Below are positions 61,758-64,000 of a stretch of 64,000 bases of DNA, in pieces (positions within the stretch are counted from its first letter, which is position 1; each line of letters opens with the position of its first letter). This DNA comes from Jannaschia rubra. Lineage in GTDB: Bacteria > Pseudomonadota > Alphaproteobacteria > Rhodobacterales > Rhodobacteraceae. The position numbers and the translations under genes were made by a program. The stretch spans positions 434,001 to 498,000 of the forward strand of contig NZ_CXPG01000020.1 of NCBI RefSeq assembly GCF_001403735.1, in the 5' to 3' direction. The notes under the pieces were generated by a model. It saw only the letters and a list, made by a program, of their open reading frames with translations. It was not told where the DNA came from and searched no databases.

Positions 61758-61896
61758 TCGGGGCTCCTGATCGTCGCGGGTCGGCGGCAGGGTGACGTGC
61801 CGCGCCGCCCGGCGCAAGGCAGGGCGGCAGTCACGTTCGCGTCAAGGGGTCGCGGGGGTCTCGCCCAAGGCGCGCGGCTGGCTTAAAGGGTGGCCC

Positions 61897-63909
61897 ATGT
61901 CGCGGATCCTGACCCTCCTGTTCTGTCTGTTGGCCACGCCGCTGGCGGCGGCCGTCTCGGACCCGGCCTCGGGAAGCGCGCTGACCGCACGGCTCCTGTC
62001 GGCTGAGGACGGCATCGGGCCGGGGGGGGAGACGGTCTCGGCCGGGTTGCAGGTCGATCTGCAGGATGGCTGGAAGACCTACTGGCGTTCGCCGGGCGAG
62101 GTGGGTCTGCCCCCCGAGATCTCGTGGGAGGGCAGCGACAACATCGCCTCGGTCGAGCTGTCCTATCCCGCGCCGTCGCGGTTCGATGCCTTCGACATCC
62201 AGAATTTCGGCTATTCGCACCGGGTCGTCTATCCACTGACCGTGCTGCTGCGCGACGCGGGGGCGCCCGCGACGTTGCGGCTGCGGGCCGACCTTCTGGT
62301 CTGCGCCGAGATCTGCGTGCCCGAGACGGTGGAGATGGCGCTGGACCTGCCACGCGGCGGGGGGCTCGACGCGGACTCCGCCGCGACCCTGGCCGAGTGG
62401 ATCGGCCGGGTGCCGGGCAACGCGGAGGACGCGGGGGTCACGCTGGAGCAGGTGCATCTGGACGAGACCGCGCTGACGCTGACGGCCCGCGCCGACATGC
62501 CGTTCGAGGCGCCGGATGTCTTTCCCGAACACGGCGACCGGGGCGCCTTCGATGCGCCGGAGATCGTGCTGTCGGACGGAGGGCGGAGCCTCTGGGCGCG
62601 GCTTCCCGTCGTGGGCGCGGGGGAGGGGCCGCTCGACCTGACGCTGGTGGACGGCGCCCGCGCGGCCACCGTCCGCGCCGATCTGGCCGATGCGCCACCG
62701 TCCGCGCCGCGCGGCGGGGGCGCGGGTGGCGGGCTTCTGGCCATGCTTCTGGTCGCGGTGCTGGGGGGGCTGATCCTCAACGTGATGCCCTGCGTCCTGC
62801 CGGTGCTGTCGATCAAGCTCGCCGCTGCGCTGCAGGCGGGAGAGCAATCGGCGACGCGGGTCCGGGCGGGGTTCCTCGCCTCGGCCGCGGGGGTGATGGC
62901 GTTCTTTCTGGGCCTTGCCGCCGTGATCGTGGCGCTGCGTGCCGCCGGGGTCGCCGTGGGCTGGGGCATCCAGTTCCAGAGTCCGGTGTTCCTCGCCCTG
63001 ATGATCGGGCTGATCGCCGTCTTCGCAGCGAACATGATGGGGTTCTTCTCGCTCTCGCTCGGGCAGGGAGCGATGACCGGGATGGCCCGCGCCGGATCGC
63101 GCGGGGGCTGGGGCGGCGATTTCGCGACCGGCGCCTTTGCCGCCGTCATGGCCACGCCCTGCTCGGCGCCCTTCATCGGGACGGCCGTGACCTATGCGCT
63201 GACCTCCGGACCCGCGCAGATCGTGGCGGTCTTTGCGGCGATGGGGCTCGGGCTCGCCACGCCCTATCTGGCGGTGGCGGCGCGGCCCGGCATCGTCCGG
63301 CGGCTGCCCCGTCCGGGACGCTGGATGCGGACCGTGCAGATGGTGCTGGGGGGGCTTCTCCTCCTGACGGCGGTGTGGCTCCTCACGGTGCTGGCGGCCA
63401 GCGCGGGCGCGCGGGTGGCCGTTCTGGTGGCAGTGCTGACCGGGGCGATGCTGGTGGCGCTGGCGGCGCGGCGCCGCACCGCAGTCGTCATCGCGGCGGG
63501 ACTGGCCTGCGTCGTGGCCGGGGCCGCGGTCATGCCCGCACCGCCTGCGGCGCCCGCTGCTGTCGCGCAGGGGTGGGAAGCGTTCGAGCGGGAGCGCATC
63601 GCCATCGAAGTCGCGGCGGGCAACACGGTCTTCGTCGACGTCACCGCCGACTGGTGCCTGACCTGCAAGGCCAACAAGCGGCTGGTGCTGGAGCGGGGCG
63701 CGGTGCCAGATGCGCTGGCCGGGCTGGTCGCGCTGCAGGCGGACTGGACGCGGCCGGATGACCGGATCGCGACGTTCCTGTCGGACAACGGGCGTTTCGG
63801 CATTCCCTTTGACGCGGTTTATGGACCGGCCGCGCCCGAGGGGATCGTCCTGCCGGAACTGCTGACCGAATCGATGGTGCTGGAGGCGATCGACCGGGCG
63901 GGGGGCTAG
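61897..63909 (+). CDS. DsbD/ScsB-like thiol-disulfide interchange protein
   Basis: A 670-residue three-part protein. Signal peptide about 1-19. The N-terminal periplasmic domain has a CAEIC pair. About eight membrane helices (about 280-560) carry Cys residues in NVMPCVLPVLSIK and MATPCSAPFIGTA. The C-terminal thioredoxin domain (about 580-670) has Cys587-x2-Cys590 (DWCLTCK). Moves electrons from cytoplasm to periplasm. The long N-terminal domain is ScsB-like rather than DsbD. Partner is probably the divergent DsbA-like protein. Confidence 0.93.
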   Translation: MSRILTLLFCLLATPLAAAVSDPASGSALTARLLSAEDGIGPGGETVSAGLQVDLQDGWKTYWRSPGEVGLPPEISWEGSDNIASVELSYPAPSRFDAFDIQNFGYSHRVVYPLTVLLRDAGAPATLRLRADLLVCAEICVPETVEMALDLPRGGGLDADSAATLAEWIGRVPGNAEDAGVTLEQVHLDETALTLTARADMPFEAPDVFPEHGDRGAFDAPEIVLSDGGRSLWARLPVVGAGEGPLDLTLVDGARAATVRADLADAPPSAPRGGGAGGGLLAMLLVAVLGGLILNVMPCVLPVLSIKLAAALQAGEQSATRVRAGFLASAAGVMAFFLGLAAVIVALRAAGVAVGWGIQFQSPVFLALMIGLIAVFAANMMGFFSLSLGQGAMTGMARAGSRGGWGGDFATGAFAAVMATPCSAPFIGTAVTYALTSGPAQIVAVFAAMGLGLATPYLAVAARPGIVRRLPRPGRWMRTVQMVLGGLLLLTAVWLLTVLAASAGARVAVLVAVLTGAMLVALAARRRTAVVIAAGLACVVAGAAVMPAPPAAPAAVAQGWEAFERERIAIEVAAGNTVFVDVTADWCLTCKANKRLVLERGAVPDALAGLVALQADWTRPDDRIATFLSDNGRFGIPFDAVYGPAAPEGIVLPELLTESMVLEAIDRAGG

Positions 63910-64000
63910 CCCCCGATGCCCCCCGAAGTATTTTCGACAGGAAGAAGGGGGGCCTCGTGGAGTTGACGCAGCCAGTCGTCCACGAGCCCCGTCTCCTGCA
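63906..64000 (-). CDS. Possible C-terminal end of a minus-strand gene
   Basis: On the minus strand an open frame enters from the right edge and ends at TAG (63906-63908), reading ETGLVDDWLRQLHEAPLLPV then ENTSGGIGG. It could be the tail of a gene beyond the window, with a conserved GC-rich motif as its last codons, or the codons may be chance. Confidence 0.3.
   Translation of the reverse strand, partial: QETGLVDDWLRQLHEAPLLPVENTSGGIGG
63918..63953. terminator. Stem-loop with Rhodobacterales-type extragenic motif after the DsbD-like gene
   Basis: GCCCCCC (63918-63924) pairs with GGGGGGC (63947-63953) around a 22-nt loop with GAAGTATTTTCGACAGGAAG. I recall related sequences (CTTC-x-TCTG..AAAATACTTC) as frequent between genes of this order. 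It may terminate the upstream gene. Confidence 0.45.

Noticed and set aside
1-64000. Prophage, insertion sequence, rRNA operon or restriction system
   Set aside because: No transposase, integrase, phage structural, rRNA or restriction genes were recognised on either strand.

Overview
The window is a GC-rich, gene-dense chromosomal segment of an alphaproteobacterium, most likely order Rhodobacterales (Rhodobacteraceae/Roseobacter type). The evidence is the very high GC with third-position bias, the hemD-mic60-hemY group, the proteasome-like (Anbu) cluster, a metF/metR pair, a two-domain aldehyde dehydrogenase 16 beside deoC, a flgE-flgK-flgL-flgI block, and CtrA-like boxes near motility and radC genes. 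It reads as core chromosome: no transposase, integrase, prophage gene, rRNA or CRISPR array was recognised.

Layout. 1-2961 (minus): a partial unknown gene, then an overlapping run tsaD > gpsA > YciI-like > EVE-domain. 3060-6883 (plus): hemD, the cristae-type membrane protein Mic60 with a tandem repeat, and hemY; then tRNA-Thr(CGU). 7272-17537 (minus): six tightly packed genes tamA > tamB > pqiA1 > pqiA2 > pqiB > pqiC, an Omp85/TamB pair fused to an MCE lipid-transport set. 17848-21843 (plus): ATP-grasp, alpha-E, transglutaminase and Anbu peptidase. 21896-26462: an ABC exporter (ATPase, FtsX-type permease), a secreted AttH/CrtC-like protein and an FMN-binding protein. 26517-32328: motB, flgE, flgK, flgL, flgI. 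32630-38907: an S49 peptidase, a 53-residue zinc-ribbon membrane protein, a Ca2+/cation antiporter, a pteridine-reductase-like SDR, uvrC, pgsA, moaD, moaE. 38915-45394 (mostly minus): Hint-domain protein, atypical SDR (plus), TspO-like protein, orphan solute-binding protein, nth, short YigZ-like protein, M20 deacylase. 45608-46263: two small membrane proteins. 46272-51967 (minus): complete mnhABCDEFG cation/proton antiporter with a divergent OxyR-like regulator. 53004-56333: ALDH16 and deoC. 56453-64000: Flp-like pilin, suhB, radC, metR/metF, thioesterase, and a divergent DsbA/ScsC-like and DsbD/ScsB-like pair.

Most operons use 1-8 nt stop/start overlaps (ATGA, GTGA, TAATG, TGATG), which helped choose starts. 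The two most interesting multigene systems are the Anbu cluster, whose chemistry is still unknown, and the tamAB-pqiAABC operon, which joins two kinds of envelope lipid-transport machinery in one transcription unit.
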